Positions 23,466-36,559 of a stretch of DNA of 64,000 bases are shown here, piece after piece (within the stretch, counting starts at the first letter, position 1; every line of letters starts with the position of its first letter). The translations under genes and the position numbers were made by a program. Source of the stretch: Inia geoffrensis (taxonomy: Eukaryota > Chordata > Mammalia > Artiodactyla > Iniidae); the NCBI GenBank assembly GCA_036417435.1, contig CM070902.1, positions 138,497,886 to 138,561,885 of the forward strand. Direction: 5' to 3'. The notes under the pieces were generated by a model. That model searched no databases. It worked only from the letters and a program-made list of their open reading frames with translations, and was not told the DNA's origin.

Positions 23466-25240
23466 GTAAAAAATACGAATCTATTTTGAAAGGAACATCA
23501 CATAGCTAGAGGCCTGTTGATTCCCATGTCTGACAGAGGCCGGGTGAGGTAGGCCATGCTTCCTGATGGTTTGTTAAAGTCTTTTCTTTCACTCCTCCCT
23601 TGAGTTGATGTCCCTGCATCTTCCTTACCCTGGCCTTAGGCTGGGCTCTGCTCTGGTCCTGGAGGAGCAGATGGAGCTGGAAGGACTGTGGGTTCCATGC
23701 GCCTTGTTAGGGAACGCAGTGGAGGCAGAAGCAGGTGTTTCCAGGTAGGACCGGGCTGTGGGAGCCGCTGCTGGTCCCTAACTGCTGAACAGGAGAAGCC
23801 GCTGGTAATGGGGCTTCTGCTGGAGCAGGGCCTGGTGTTCGATTTGAGTTTCAAATGCTAAAAATACTCATGTTCCTGTCGCTATGATTAATAGCAAGAA
23901 TTATCAGGCAGGTAGCATTCATCCTCACCTCCGGATTGGGCAATGGGGCGAGGTCTTTAAATGCCTGGCACCCCGTGCGGGCCATACTACCCAGCATTGC
24001 CAAAGGATGGGTCTGCTTACACCTCCTAGGCAGGACTGTGGGGTGTGAGGCCTGCTGTCCTAATTGGTTAAGGGAAGCCCCGGCACTGAGACTGCAAATA
24101 AAACAGGTTTTCCCCTTTCTCCTTGGCAGAAAGCAGAGCAGTTCGGGCATGTCTAGGTCTCTGAGTCACTGATGGGCTAGTTGCAGTCTTTCCTGAGGCT
24201 TTCTCGGTCTCTTGCTTCTGGAGCCCAGCATGCTGTGGGTGTTTCACTAGCATTGTTGACCGGCAGACGGGGAAGTGGATGACTGAGGGGCGGAATAAGA
24301 CACAAGAGGGAAGAGATATGGGAACACATGTATATGTATAGCTGATTCACTTTGTTATAAGGCAGAAGCTAACGCACCTTTGTAAAGCAATTATTGTTAA
24401 AAAAAAAAAGGAACGGACAGGAGGATGGCTTTGTGGCTGGAGACTGGGGAGCTCCAGGTTGACCTGCTGGAGCTCCCCGAGCTTTCTCCTCTAATTTTAA
24501 ACTTCCTGGAGGGAAGGACGTGCCCCCCACCCCATGCCCCGCACCTACGCCTGTTAGCACAGTTTCTCCTGTGCTCAACCCTGCAGCTGACGCAGCAGCA
24601 GGCCGCCTAAACTGGAGAAAGCTGAACACTGGTTATCTGGTGCAAATAAGGCAAGTAATTTGATAGCTGTGGGTTAAGAAAGGCATTTTTCCACATGACA
24701 TCTCTTGGGAGAAGGACAGCTACCAAAATTTCCAAATCGAGCCCTAAATCCTGAGTGTCAAAGTTCACATAGCTGGACTTCATAGACACCTAGGTGGACA
24801 AATGGTCGGCACTTAACAGAGCTGTCATTGGGTGTCAGGGGATTCTGGTGTCCAGGGCTAGGAAAACCAGTTTCTTGAGGTCTTTGGGTCTGGACAGAAC
24901 TTTATTTTTACAGGTGAGAACACGGAGAAATAATGCCACTAGGAAACTGGGCTTTAGGCCAATGATTCACTGTCAGGGAAATGGAGCAGAAGAGAGAAAC
25001 CACAGATCAGGGCAGGGCGGCTCCAGAAGGACTCAGGGTCCAACCAGAATGCTGATGACGGGGGCTCCATTTCCCCGCTGAGAGCTGCAGGTACAGGTGA
25101 GTGCCTGGTGGCTGCCGAGGGGAGGACAGGGCCCCTAGATGTGGGCAGCCCAGACCTTTACACTCTCGCATCTAGTGCATTGTCTCCTTCATCTTTGAAC
25201 ATTACCACCCCATTGGTTCTTTCTTCCTCTGAACACCAAC
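23466..25240. other. Single-copy-looking sequence
   Basis: Moderately GC-rich in 23600-24100 and 24420-24600. Contains a short A run (24400-24410) and no assigned repeat. No exon signal that I trust. Confidence 0.4.
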
Positions 25241-25257
25241 CTGGCCCAGGCTCTCTT

Positions 25258-25681
25258 TTTCTTTTTTTAAAGGGAAAGTACTTTATCTTTTTTTAAAATT
25301 TACTTATTTTTATTTATTTATTTTTGGCTGCGTTGGGTCTTCGTTGCTGCACGTGGGCTTTCTCTAGTTGCGGTGAGTGGGGGCTACTCTTCGCTGCCGC
25401 ACGGGGGCCTCTCATTGCTATGGCTTCGCTTGTTGCGGAGCATGGGCTCCAGGTGCGCGGGTTTCAGTGGTTGTGGCGCACGGGCTCTAGAGCACAGGCT
25501 TAGCAGGTGTGGCACACAGGCTCAGTAGTTGTGGCTCTTGGGCTCTAGAGCGCAGGCTCAGTAGTTGTGGCGTGTGGACTTAGCTGCTCCGTGGCATGTG
25601 GGATCTTCCCGGCCCAGGGCTCGAACTCGTGTCCCCTGCATTGGCAGGCGGATTCTTAACCACTGCGCCACCAGGGAAGTC
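25258..25681 (-). mobile_element. CHR-type SINE, extended long form (~420 bp with tail)
   Basis: Reverse orientation, bounded by a 17-bp duplication with one mismatch (ctggcccaggctctctt, 25241-25257; 25682-25698). The middle has extra 'gctcagtagttgtggc' type units repeated several times, so the body is expanded compared with the 320-bp copies. A degenerate A-rich tail lies at the left. Confidence 0.9.
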
Positions 25682-25839
25682 CTGACCCAGGCTCTCTTAC
25701 CTTAAAAAAAAGAACCCTACATTGCTCTCACCTTGAACCAGGAGCAGTCATTTTCCCTTTTATTACCAAAATTTTCTAAAAAGGCATTTACACTCAATGT
25801 TCCTCCCTGCCTTAATCCCTTAGAATATGACTTTCTCTG

Positions 25840-26090
25840 ATGTGTCTTAACTGAAATTGCTACCAAAGGTCACCGTGACCTCTACATCCCCAATTCAGTC
25901 ACCTCTGTTCAGTTCTTCTCCTTCCTGAATTTTTGGTAGTATTTGACATTGATGAGCAGGGCTATCACTTGGAATTGTTTCCTTTTTGGCTTCCGGGCAC
26001 CTCAGTGTCTTGATTTCCTACCCCTGGGACTGTTCCCTTCCATTTCCTTCTCCGACTAGTTTGTCTCCTCTGCCTAGGCAGACATTACTC
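25840..26090 (+). mobile_element. L2-like fragment
   Basis: Diverged L2-type text (accaaaggtcaccgtgacct; 'ctcctctgcc'). No intact frame. Confidence 0.5.
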
Positions 26091-26799
26091 AGTGGGACAG
26101 TATAGTGCAGCGGGCACGAGTCTGCACTTTGCCGTGCTCAGCCCAGTGCCTGGCTCGTTGTAAACACTGGGAAAATGTAGGCCTGAGAGAAAAGAGCCTG
26201 TCCTTCCCTCACACCCCTTGGCCAGCTGTGTTCCCGCAGCTCCGCACACACCTCTGCTGCAGATAGCCCTCGGCCCTGGGATCTGTGATTGCAGGAGGGC
26301 CTGTTTCCTTTACAAACATGAGATTTTGTTTGCTTGACTGTAAAAGGACCTCAGTGTGAGTAACCTAAACCCGTGTCTCTGGGAGGCCCTGGCTTTCAAA
26401 GCTGCAGCTTTGTGTTTCTAACTGATTGCTGGACATTTTCACATAAATGTCTCAATTTAACTAAAACCAAACTCACGGTTTGGAACTGTCATTCTCCCAG
26501 AAAGACTCAGAATTGCACCTGCTTTCCATCACTTCTGACACGCAGCCACCTGATCCTGGGGTGTCCTCCTTCCCTACCCGCTCGTCTGAACCACATTTCT
26601 GTTCCCAGAGTCCCATGCTGGCCGAGGCCCTCCCACCTAGACTGACAAGGTGGCCTCCTAACTGTTCTCCTCACTTCCTGACTCACCCACACTCTGATCC
26701 AAGCACGCTGGGGCCGATCAACATTAAAGGACAGTTTTTGTTCTGTCACTTCTGTATCTTCAGTTAGCCATCAAGTACAGCAGGTGAGCCTCTGGTGTC

Positions 26800-27165
26800 C
26801 CTGCGCATCTCCACGTTCCATTCCTCTCGACACAAAGACCAGGTGGCTTGCTTTCTCCACACACAGCGGGCATTCTCACCTTTGTGACTTTGTCTTGGAG
26901 AACCCTCTCCCCAGCTTTCCCCTGACCAGCTCCTAGCGATCATTCAGGTAAGTGCCCACCTGCCCTGGGGCCGCCTTCCCTGTATGCCATGGTTAGAAGT
27001 GACCTTCTCTGATCTCCCAAGAAGCTTGTTTGTACCTCCCCCCATGAAGGAGTGTAGATATATCAGTATATATCTCGTCCTCCCTTGAGGGAAGGGGCTG
27101 TGTCCGCAGTGCCTGACACATTATAGGAGATGGATATTCATTTGCGTGATTGAGTGAATCACTTG
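26800..27165 (+). mobile_element. L2-like 3' fragment
   Basis: Ends with the L2-style 'gtgcctgacacattatagga' and 'tgattgagtgaatca'. Old and diverged. Confidence 0.5.
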
Positions 27166-27924
27166 ATTGAAACTTTTCACCCAGAGATCTGTGATCTCCA
27201 CAGTTACCATTACCAGCTCATTTCCACCCGAGATAGGTCTGTGATAGTTGGTCCCTACGGAAGAAAGATTCCATTAGGTTTAGGCTCTGGGCCAAGTGTA
27301 TGCGGCCTAAAGAATGAGCCAAATGAATGTAACCGTTTCTCAAACGTGGGGGTTATTCAGGGCCAGTGGAAGGAAGAGGAGGGGCATTTCATGGGGATAG
27401 TGGAGCAGTTGAGCCCTTTTGGAAAGTTTTCCTGGGGATCGAGGTTTTAAACTAACAGCACATCTCAGATTCCCCATTAGGTCCTGGGCCTTAAGCTGGA
27501 TCTGCCTGGGGAACATAATTAGGAGTTCCTCCTCGCTTTCCTCTGAATACCCTTGTTTCCTTTCCCCTTTTTTCCAGTCTTTCAGCCTGTCCCATGACCC
27601 ATTTCTGCAGTCTTAGTTCCTGAACTTAGTATTTCCCAGGAACTGATGTACAAGGCAGAATACAAGAGAAGCAGTAGATATTTCGCTAATAAGAGATCTT
27701 GTTCTTGACCCTCTAGAATCTGACACCATCTAGTCCTTCTTCCTCCTGGCTTCAAGGGAGCAACGGAGGTGCTCAGTAGGCCCTGGCCGGATCAGAAGAG
27801 CTCTAAGGATCTCCAGGAGAGAGGCAGACTGCAATCAGCCTGTATTTAGTGGAGTTTTATAGGTAGTGATTAAACGCTTGTTAAAAGCAATTACTAAATC
27901 ATTAAACGCCTGTGACTGACCCCG

Positions 27925-28090
27925 CCCAAGAGTGTGGTCTGAAGACCACCAGTATCGAATTGTCTAGGATCTTGCTAGAAATCTAGAATCTGAGGTCTCT
28001 GTGCCAGGCCTACTGAACGAGCATCTGTATTTTTAGCATGATCCTGTAATGATTTGTGTCCACACTGAGGTTTAAGAAGCACTGCCATTG
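27925..28090. mobile_element. MER5-like hAT DNA element
   Basis: 'gagtgtggtctgaagaccac' and 'tttaagaagcactgccattg' fit MER5 ends; the middle is diverged. Confidence 0.6.
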
Positions 28091-28404
28091 ACATGCTATA
28101 TTGGGCTCTTAAAAACATGTTCCAAGAGCCGGTATTATAAAAACCGTCAGCAACCAACTACTCTGCAGAGGCTTGCCTTCTTCTCAAAGGCAAACGGAGA
28201 CAAGGTGTCAGTACTGAGCTGCCCCTTTCCTCCCAGTTCTCCCCTCTCTTTCTGGCTCAAATCAAGGGGCAGGTGAGATTTGAGAGACCACTGGAATGGG
28301 GGCGGTGGGAAGGACGAGGGCCGTAAGGAGATGTCAGTGCTCCACATCATAATTCCCATGCTCTGTGGAATTGTTTTCAGCAAGGGAAGGTCCTTGTCTT
28401 CTTT

Positions 28405-28638
28405 TTTAAATTTATTTTTTTTTAATTTATTTACTTACTTATTTTTGCGGTTCGCGGGCCTCTCACTGTTGCGGCCTCTCCCGTTGCGGAGCACAGGCTC
28501 CTGATGCGCAGGCTCAGCGGCCATGGCTCACGGGCCCAGCCGCTCCGCGGCATGTGGGATCCTCCCGGACCGGGGCACGAACCCGTGTCCTCTGCATCGG
28601 CAGGCGGACTCTCAACCACTGCGCCACCCGGGAAGCCT
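28405..28638 (-). mobile_element. CHR-type SINE, short form with long degenerate tail
   Basis: Perfect 16-bp duplication ggtccttgtcttcttt (28389-28404; 28639-28654). The tail side holds a ~40-bp T/A run rather than pure T, as in an expanded and mutated A-tail. Confidence 0.95.
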
Positions 28639-29314
28639 GGTCCTTGTCTTCTTTGAAGAAAGAATTCAGCAAAGAGACCAAGATTGCATAGCAGACACAG
28701 AGTTTATTAGAAGCACAGTAAGTGTGGGAGAACACACACGAGAACTTGCAGAGTGAGTTGCACCCTATACGGGTAGCTTAGGCTGTTAATATGGGGTTAG
28801 TCTTCAGGGGTTTAGATGAGGATGACTCCCTTTTTCCCTCCCCTACGATCATGTCGTCTATAATTCCTTATTTGTGCTTCCACCAGGCCCCATTTTGAAT
28901 CTTTCCAGTGAGCACCTAAGAAAAACCCATGGGGAGGGGGGCTGTCAAAACCGCAATGCTAATGATATTATAATGGTATTACAATGCAGCCAAGGTTACT
29001 AGAGGATGACTTGAGACCCCTTCTGTGCAAGTGTTGGACTGGGAAATCCTCTCAACCATAAAAATGAGGAGGCTGCGGTGGGCTGCTTTGTCTTTCACCC
29101 AGTCAGGATGCATTGTTCCCGTTGGTAGTTTATCTTAAAGGGTCAGCATGAAACTGGCTTCAGCAGGTTTTCCCAAGGCCTATCTACCTCCTACCTCAGA
29201 ATGACTTCCTGCCGCTCCCACTGAGCAGGTCAGGAGGGGTCAGAGCAAGAAGCCAGAGTGAGGAGCTCTGGGTTTTTCCTAAAGAACTGCCAGCTTGACT
29301 GGTTTAAGAAAAAG

Positions 29315-29790
29315 GCTGCCCCAAACCTTGAAACGATTGAAATGTTCATCAAGAGACGAATGGATAAATGGACTGTGGTGTAGCCAAATGGTGGAATGCT
29401 ACTCAGCAATAAAAAGGAATGAATTATTGATGCATGCGGCAACATGGATAAATCTTAAAATAATTTTTCTGAAAGTAGCCAGACCCTCCCCAGCCCCAAC
29501 CCCAAAAAAGAGCAATTCTGTATGATTGCATTTATGTAAAACTCTAGAAATGCAACTAACCTATAGTGACAGCAGGTGAGTGGTTCTTGGGAATGAGGGG
29601 CAAGTAAGGGCAGGATGAGGGATGACCAAGGGGGCACAAGGAAGCTTTGGAGGGTGATATGTAGGTTCTCTATCTTGATTCTGGTGAGGGTTTTCTGGAT
29701 GTAGGCACATGGCAAAATGTATCCAACTGTGAGTTTTAAAGTGTACAGCTTATCGTGTATCAGTTATACCTCAAAGAAGCTGACGGAGAG
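29315..29790 (+). mobile_element. L1 3' end
   Basis: Typical L1 text: 'gaatggataaatggactgtg', 'actcagcaataaaaaggaat', 'ggcaacatggataaatctta', 'cgtgtatcagttatacctca'. Confidence 0.82.
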
Positions 29791-30724
29791 AGAGAAGCTG
29801 ATGGCCAGAATAACCGAGAGCCAGGAAAGAACGGCGAGGAGAAAGACCAGGGGAGGGAGGCCTGGGGCCAGGGCGAGGCAGAAACCAGGGGCAAGGCGAA
29901 TCCTCATCCTGCCCTCCACATGCTGCGTGCTTCGGGGCTGGCCTGTCTCGCTAGGGACCCGCCCGGGCTCAGCAGTCTGGAGAGGAACTCACCTGGGAGA
30001 ACCATCCAGGGCCCAGTTCAACTCGGGCCCAAAGGATTCTTTCCATAAGCAGCAGCTGGCTGGCTCCCAGGAACACGTGCTTTCCGCGTGGAGGGAACCC
30101 ACAGTCTCAAACTGGCTCAGAGCTAGACCTCGCTCATCAGGGTAACCATCCACCAGGGGACCTGGTTTTCTAAGCCCGAGCCAGGCAGCTTTCTGCTTGC
30201 AGAGTGAGGCACTGCTCACCAGGACAGCCGCCCCTGCGCCTACCTCCGGCACTGGGCACTGTGTCAGGGGGGGGAGGCATGGGGGGTAACCTGGGTTGGG
30301 GACCTTCTTGAGATTGTCACATGCTGACCACAGGGTAGGCAGGGCTGCCTCCTGTCACGTTCACCCTAGAGGTCATCCTGGGCGCTCAGTGGCTCGTGGT
30401 GACCGTGTCCTACATGACCCCTGATGACTTGACGTGTATAAAGGGCAGACCTGACAGCGTCCCTCCCAGCTGGATTTAACCAGCTGCACAAGCTGACTTC
30501 CGTTACCAGCATCACCTCTGTCAACGAAGCAGCAACAGCAATTTCCTCCAGAGCTGGGAAAGCCTGTGGCAAAGCTACAATCCTTTTCAGGGGCTCTGAG
30601 GTGACATTTCTCATACGGACGGGGAGGAGAGAAGCAGTGACATGGCCCTTCAGGGGAGGCTGAGTGGAAAGGTGACATTGTAAGCATTTACACAGGCTGC
30701 TTGGAGACTCTGGCTTTGTATTTT

Positions 30725-31590
30725 AAAAGCTAAGGTATAGTTTATGTAGGGTAGAATTCACCCTCAGTGGATAGTTCTGTGAGCTTTGATGAATGTGTGC
30801 AGTAGTGTAACCACCACCCTAATTAAGATCTAGAACACTCCATCACTCCCAGAATTCCCCCACGCCCCTTTGTAGTTAACCCCTCCACACCCCCAGTCCC
30901 TGGCCACCACTGGTTTGTTTTCTGCCACTAAAATTTTACCTTTGCAAGAATCTCACAAAAATATCATGATAATGGAAAAAACACACATTATGTAGATTTT
31001 TGAGCCTGGCTTCTATCATTCAGCATAATGTTTTTGAGGTTCATCAATGTTGCGGCATGTATATTAGTAGTTCCTTACTTTTCATTGCAGAGTAATATTT
31101 CACTGTATGGATGAAGCATAGTTTATCTGTTCCCAGTGGAAGGACATTTAGGTTGTTTCCAGCTTGGGGCAATTTTTAATAAGGCTACTGTAGACATTCA
31201 AATAAAGCTTGTTATGTGAACATAGGTTTTTGTTTCTGTTAGGAGTGGGATTGTTGGGTTATCATATGGTAAGGTATGTGTTTAATCTTATAAGAAACTG
31301 GCAAACTTCTGAAGTTTTCCAAAGTGGTTGTCCATTTTACATTCCCATCAGCAGTGTATGAACGTCCTTGTTGCTTCACATACTCACCAGCACCTGGTGT
31401 AGTTAGTTTAGTTTAGTTTTAGCTCTTCAAATAAGTGGTGGTATCTCAGTGTGTTTTAATTTGCATTTCTCTAAGGACAAGTGACACTGAGCATCTTTTC
31501 ATGTGCTTGTTTGCCATCCACCTAGCTTTTCAGGGGCTCATTCAGATGTCTTGCTCTAGCTTCATTCTTAGTAGCTGAGCTTGAGGCTGT
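30725..31590 (-). mobile_element. L1 fragment, antisense
   Basis: Antisense L1 text such as 'taggagtgggattgttgggt', 'tacattcccatcagcagtgt' and 'tttaatttgcatttctctaa'. Confidence 0.85.
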
Positions 31591-33864
31591 CTACACAATA
31601 GGGTTCTTGTACCTGCCAACACAAGCTGTTTTAGAAACTCAAAGTAAAACAGTGCGCCTGAGAAATTGGTGGGGAGGGGGGAGCAGATCAGAAAAATCAG
31701 TGTCATGGTGTTTAGTTATAATGTAGAAAGGCAGATGGAATGTGTTCTCAGCGACTCTACCAGTCGGAGGAGGACAGGAAGGGAGAAGGGGCCCTGGTTC
31801 GGTTACAGGAGCAAAGGTACTGTCAGCCTGCGGGAGACAAGAAACATTCTGCTATTCTGGAAGGCACTCGGAGAGATGCTGCTTCCCTGAGCCTTTCTGG
31901 AGGAGAGGAAGGAGGCAGAGTGATAAAGCAAGTGGTCGGGAGTTATAAACACACAGCACAGAACTGCAAAAAATGCGGCTAGAAAACGACTGTGCCTCAT
32001 GGGATTTAGCTTCTTGTCAAGGTTCCTGAAGAATCTTTCTAAGAGCTCTCTCCCCCTTTGCACATACAAGGTGATGGTTTTGCTTCTCTGCTGGAGCAGA
32101 GGCATTCCCAGGACCACCGTGTATTTACCTCTTAACTTAGGTTGCTCAAGAAACATTCTCAGTGCTGTTTGGGCAGAGGGCTCAGGGTGTGAGGGGCCGC
32201 CAGCTGGGCCGTTTCCCTGCTGTCCTGCTCGGCCCTCCTTTCTGGGGCCTCAGCCTGCACAGACCCTCTGAGTGCCGGGAGGTGGGAAGGAACAAGCTGT
32301 GGATAGCCCCTGACATCGCTGAGGGCGGACTGAAACGTAGATTTAATTCACTGTAGGCAGGCAGGCTAGGCCGGGAACAGACGCCTTCCGCGCACATCTG
32401 TTCCCAAAGATCACCCCGGAGATGAAGCAAGTCTGGGGTACTTTTGTTCAGCAACAGGGCCAGGAGAGAAGGCAGAAGGAATCTGTTCAGCCAGCGCCCA
32501 GTGGAAATGCAGCAACAGGGCACCTCGTTCTTGGCCACCAGGTACCCAGGTGCAAACAGTTGCCTGGGTCCCTAACCCGCAGGGCAGGGCCTGTGAGTCA
32601 TTCTGGTTTTTGTATACCCCTTGCCCACGTCACCTGTTTAATGGTGACAAGACAGATAAGGTGCAGGGTGAGTGTGGAGAATGCCAGAGGCTGGCTCTCC
32701 CAGATAGAACACTTGAGATGCTTGCATGACTTTTGCTCTCCCTGAGAGTTCGTTAGAAGACAGTCATTGTTTAAGCAACCAGCCCACAGGCCGGGCCCAG
32801 CAGGCCCGATGGGTCATTCCTTTGTTTTCCTTAGGAGAGTTGTCCCAGCGCAGCACTGAGGGGTGTGGGACCTGGACCAGAGGATGTTTTCACTCTCATG
32901 ATCCTATTCCGAAGATTTATAGATTTCTTTTTAATTTGCAGGCTTAGAGATGTCCTAGTTTCAAATATTTGTCTTTGTGCAGTGAAGGATTCCCTGTCCC
33001 CTCACTCTCCACTTGCTGATCCTGTCCTTTCTAGAAGCTCACATGAAAGAAGACACATTCCTTCCCTTTCTGGCTCCAGAGACATTAGAGGTCAAAGGTG
33101 ATTGTGTCCTTCAGGATCCATTCCCTTTAACTGGGTGGGTGGATTGACCCAGGGCATCGGGTGTGACGGAGTGAGTACTCCTCAGCCCGGGGCATCACCT
33201 GTGGTCCCTGTTTCACTGGAGAAAGACCTTCACTGGAAGAGGCCTGGGCCCAAGGCTTGTTCCTCAAGGGGCCCTGGCTTCACACTGCAGAACCTTCCTT
33301 CTTCAAACCTGCACAGCTTTGGTCCCCATTGTACGGGGGCGTCAAACAGAGTCACTTGGGCAGAGAAATGCCAGAGAATTTACTACTTTACAGAGGGCTT
33401 CAAACATCAGCTATTAATTGTTTAGGCACTGCTGCAATATGCAAGTTTTGTTCATTGAGTCCTGTAAGTATTTATTATGGTGCATTTGCTGTTGATATTA
33501 ATCATTTAGATTTACGAGTTGGTAAGTATAAATAATTAATAAATTCTTAGGCATACCCTCCAGAGCCCTGGAATCCTGAAGAAATCATTATTACATATGT
33601 TCTCTTCTTAGATGCTTTTGAGTTGCACTCTCACCGCACGTACAAGATGGGAGTCCAAGGGGAGATTTAGTAGCTGCCTTCCGTCTCATTGAATGGGACA
33701 TGGGTGGGAGGCTGGTTTTTTTTCTTTCTGCTCCCAAAGAACTATTATTTCCTGGTATAGAGAATAACACAGAGCTAAGTATTTAATTAGGAGAATAAAC
33801 ACCCGGAACACATAAAGAACTTAGTGTGGGGAGAGAAGAGGGAAATTTTAAGGATGGGCAAAGA
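31591..33864. other. Repeat-poor 2.3-kb block
   Basis: Several overlapping short frames on both strands (for example 31803-32156 and 32182-32538, minus) without domains or paired splice sites. No repeat recognised. Comparable to 15090-17349 as a candidate for conserved noncoding sequence. Confidence 0.4.
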
Positions 33865-34235
33865 GGACTTTCTTACACAAAATAATATATACCCATGGAA
33901 AAGAAATTATAAAATTCAGAAAAGCAAATTGGAGAAAATTAAAAAGTCACCCATCATCCCCTTATTCTGAGTTAATCACTGTTAATGTTTGGATGTTCGC
34001 TCTGAGTGTATATGTTGGAATGTGAGTATGTGCATTTGCATATGCACATGTGTGTGTTTACATACAATTTTTTTTTTACAAAAACAGCATTCTGTGCATG
34101 TTTTATAACTTGCTTTTAAAAAAATCAAATATATCATGACAATCTTTTCATGTCAATATGTACTAAATAAAACATCATCGTATGGATGTACCACAATATC
34201 CCAACTAATTCCCTCCTAGGCATGTCTTTTGCATC
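33865..34235. repeat. Probable old LINE fragment
   Basis: Contains text common in old LINE 3' regions (gagttaatcactgttaatgt; 'aatcttttcatgtcaatatg'). Family and orientation not certain. Confidence 0.4.
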
Positions 34236-34499
34236 AAACTAATCAGCCAACTAACAAATCCTAAATGACCCTGGCTCCAAGGTCCAGAAAAGAACTTTAT
34301 GAACTAAAAAGAAATTAAGTATAATGCCATAGGCTGGGGAAAATAACTAACCATGTAGAGTAGGGGAAAGAACCATCGTGTAATATGCTGAGGACCGAAA
34401 AAAATTAGGCTGAGTGTAATGGAAATCAGGTAATGGATTTAAAATAATTAAATCTATGATGTCAAAGAAAAATATAGTTTCAAAGCTGAAAATTCTAAT

Positions 34500-34650
34500 T
34501 CTTTTATTAGGCAAGTTGCATAGCTTTTCAGAGCCTCACTTCCTTAATCTATAAAATGGGAATAATTATTTCTATATCAAAGAGTAACTGCAAACGTAAA
34601 GTAAGTTATTATAAAAGACCTGAAGAGTGCTTGTCACAGAATAGAATAGG
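34500..34650 (+). repeat. MIR SINE fragment
   Basis: 'cttaatctataaaatgggaa' core; the A/T insertion at 34653-34708 follows it. Confidence 0.78.
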
Positions 34651-34718
34651 TGTAAATTAAAAAAAAATTTTTTTAATTTAAAAATAAATTTTAAATAATT
34701 AAAAAAAAAGAATAGGTG
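34643..34718. repeat. A/T-only insertion with 10-bp direct repeats
   Basis: agaataggtg at 34643-34652 and 34709-34718 flanks a 56-bp segment of A and T only. It resembles the degenerate tail of a SINE inserted beside a MIR. Confidence 0.55.
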
Positions 34719-34974
34719 CCCCAAATGTCTTAGTTTCTTGCTCCACTTCTACCCTTTGGGTTGCATTCTTCTGAGACACTGTTTGGGAAGGAGAGCTGGA
34801 CCCCTACACATATGTGAGCAGACATATATGCTATTTTGCTCTGATGACCTAGGGGCCAGCTGTAAAGGCAGTCAGAAGGTAATGGTTTCCATGGAGACAA
34901 TTTCTGAAGTTAAACACAGCTTCTATGGGTCTAAGGCCTTACTGACATTTTTTTTCTATCACTAATCTAGTTGG

Positions 34975-35106
34975 CCAGCAGGAACTTAGAAATGCAAATT
35001 CTCAGACTTACTGAATCAGAAACTTGGGGGCGGGGGGGCTCAGAGACCTGTGCTTTAACAAGCCCTTCGGGAGATTCCAAAGTGTGTTAAAGGCTGAGGA
35101 CCACTA
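34975..35106. mobile_element. MER5-like hAT DNA element
   Basis: 'acttagaaatgcaaattctc', 'actgaatcagaaacttgggg', 'tgctttaacaagcccttcgg', ending 'ctgaggaccactag'. Confidence 0.85.
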
Positions 35107-35139
35107 GTGTGGCAAGAGACCTGGAAACCAAGAACCACT

Positions 35140-35290
35140 AGGTCTAGAATATACTCTACCTCCCCAATTCACTATGGGACCTCGGGCAAGCCACTTCATT
35201 TCTTTAAACCTCCATTTTCTCATCTGGAAAATGGGAAAGTAATATCTCCTTGTGACCTCAAATGATTCTTTCATAGAAAGAATGAGTTTA
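35140..35290 (+). repeat. MIR SINE fragment
   Basis: 'gacctcgggcaagccacttc' and 'ctcatctggaaaatgggaaa'. Confidence 0.8.
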
Positions 35291-36476
35291 GGAAGGTGAA
35301 AGATATTTTTTAAATGTATTATATAAATGGAAGGCATACTTATTATTCCCTGCCCTTAGGCAGGGTGATGTATAAAGCATCCCTACTTGATGAAAAATGA
35401 TCCTGTTCTCATTGACCTTTAAAGGAAGAATCTGTGACCTCCATGGAAAATCTCATTGGGTGCTCTAACAACCCTCACATCATTTTCTCTTGTGTAAACT
35501 AAATCCCTTGTGTGAGCTCTTTCAGCATCTCAGAGATGTTCTGAGGATGATATCAACCAGTGGGAAGGAAAGGCGTTGGGCAAGGTAAAAGCCCTTACAC
35601 AGGAGAGGAATATTTGTTATTTGTTCTCCTTTTTTGGTCCTTAGTGAAGATGGAGAATAGCAGGTCAGCCTGTGGGGCAAACCCTTCATCTACATGAAGG
35701 GTGCTATTAAGTTGCACCTCACTTTCTTTCTTTTCAGGCTGAAGAGCTCTGCTTTTTCACCTCTGTTCGCAGGCTTCATTGTGCTCCCTTTAGCCAACGC
35801 TGTTTCTCTTCTCTGAGCCCTTTCCATGTGCTATAGCAACTGCCTCTTGTGACAGTGCCATACAGTCCCCTCGAATTCTGGAGCCTAGGATGTACACAGA
35901 ACCTTGGTCACCATCAGAGGGGATGCCAGGAGCATGACCTCATGGCTCTCACCACCTCCCTCACAGACAAAGCACAACCCCGATGCCTCAGAGCATGACC
36001 ATGGCTCTGGCAAAGCTCAGATGCTCTCCACTTAAACTTACCGAGTCATTCATGTTTTCATCTTAATTTCCCTTGGTGCGTCATCTTTCATTTGCGCTGA
36101 ATGATCTTTTCTACTCTCTCGACATCTTTGATTTCTCTAATAGAAAAATAAATTTAACATATTTATATATGCATAGAAACTTAGAATATATATGCATAAA
36201 AAGATTGGGAGGAGAAACGCTAGAATCTCAAAAGTTGTTTACTTTGGGGAATGAGATTACAAGCGATTTCATTTGTTTTCTTCTTGCTTCTCTGGATATT
36301 TAAATTTTTCTATGATTGACACATCAATTGCTTAATTTTTTGAAAAAGCAAAAAATAAAATTGGAAAAATAACTCCCTGCATGGGTACAGGGCAACAAAG
36401 AAGACAGAAGATGCTTGTGTTAAGGAAGGTCTCCCTGCCCCACCTGAGTTTCCATTCCAGAAGGATACAAAGCCGT
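35291..36476. other. No gene or recognised repeat
   Basis: Includes an AT-rich stretch at 36130-36360. No exon or element assigned. Confidence 0.4.
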
Positions 36477-36559
36477 AGGGTGACCAGCTGACCTGGTTTG
36501 TCTAATACTGTCCCAATTTTAGCACTGAAACAAGCAAGCCAGGACAGCTGGTCACTTAC
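36477..36559. mobile_element. Small MITE-like palindromic element (~80 bp)
   Basis: Arm gtgaccagctgacctgg (36480-36496) and inverse arm ccaggacagctggtcac (36539-36555) match at 16 of 17 positions. The spacer holds 'atactgtcccaattttagca'. It resembles a known type of mammalian short DNA transposon whose family name I am not sure of. Confidence 0.65.
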
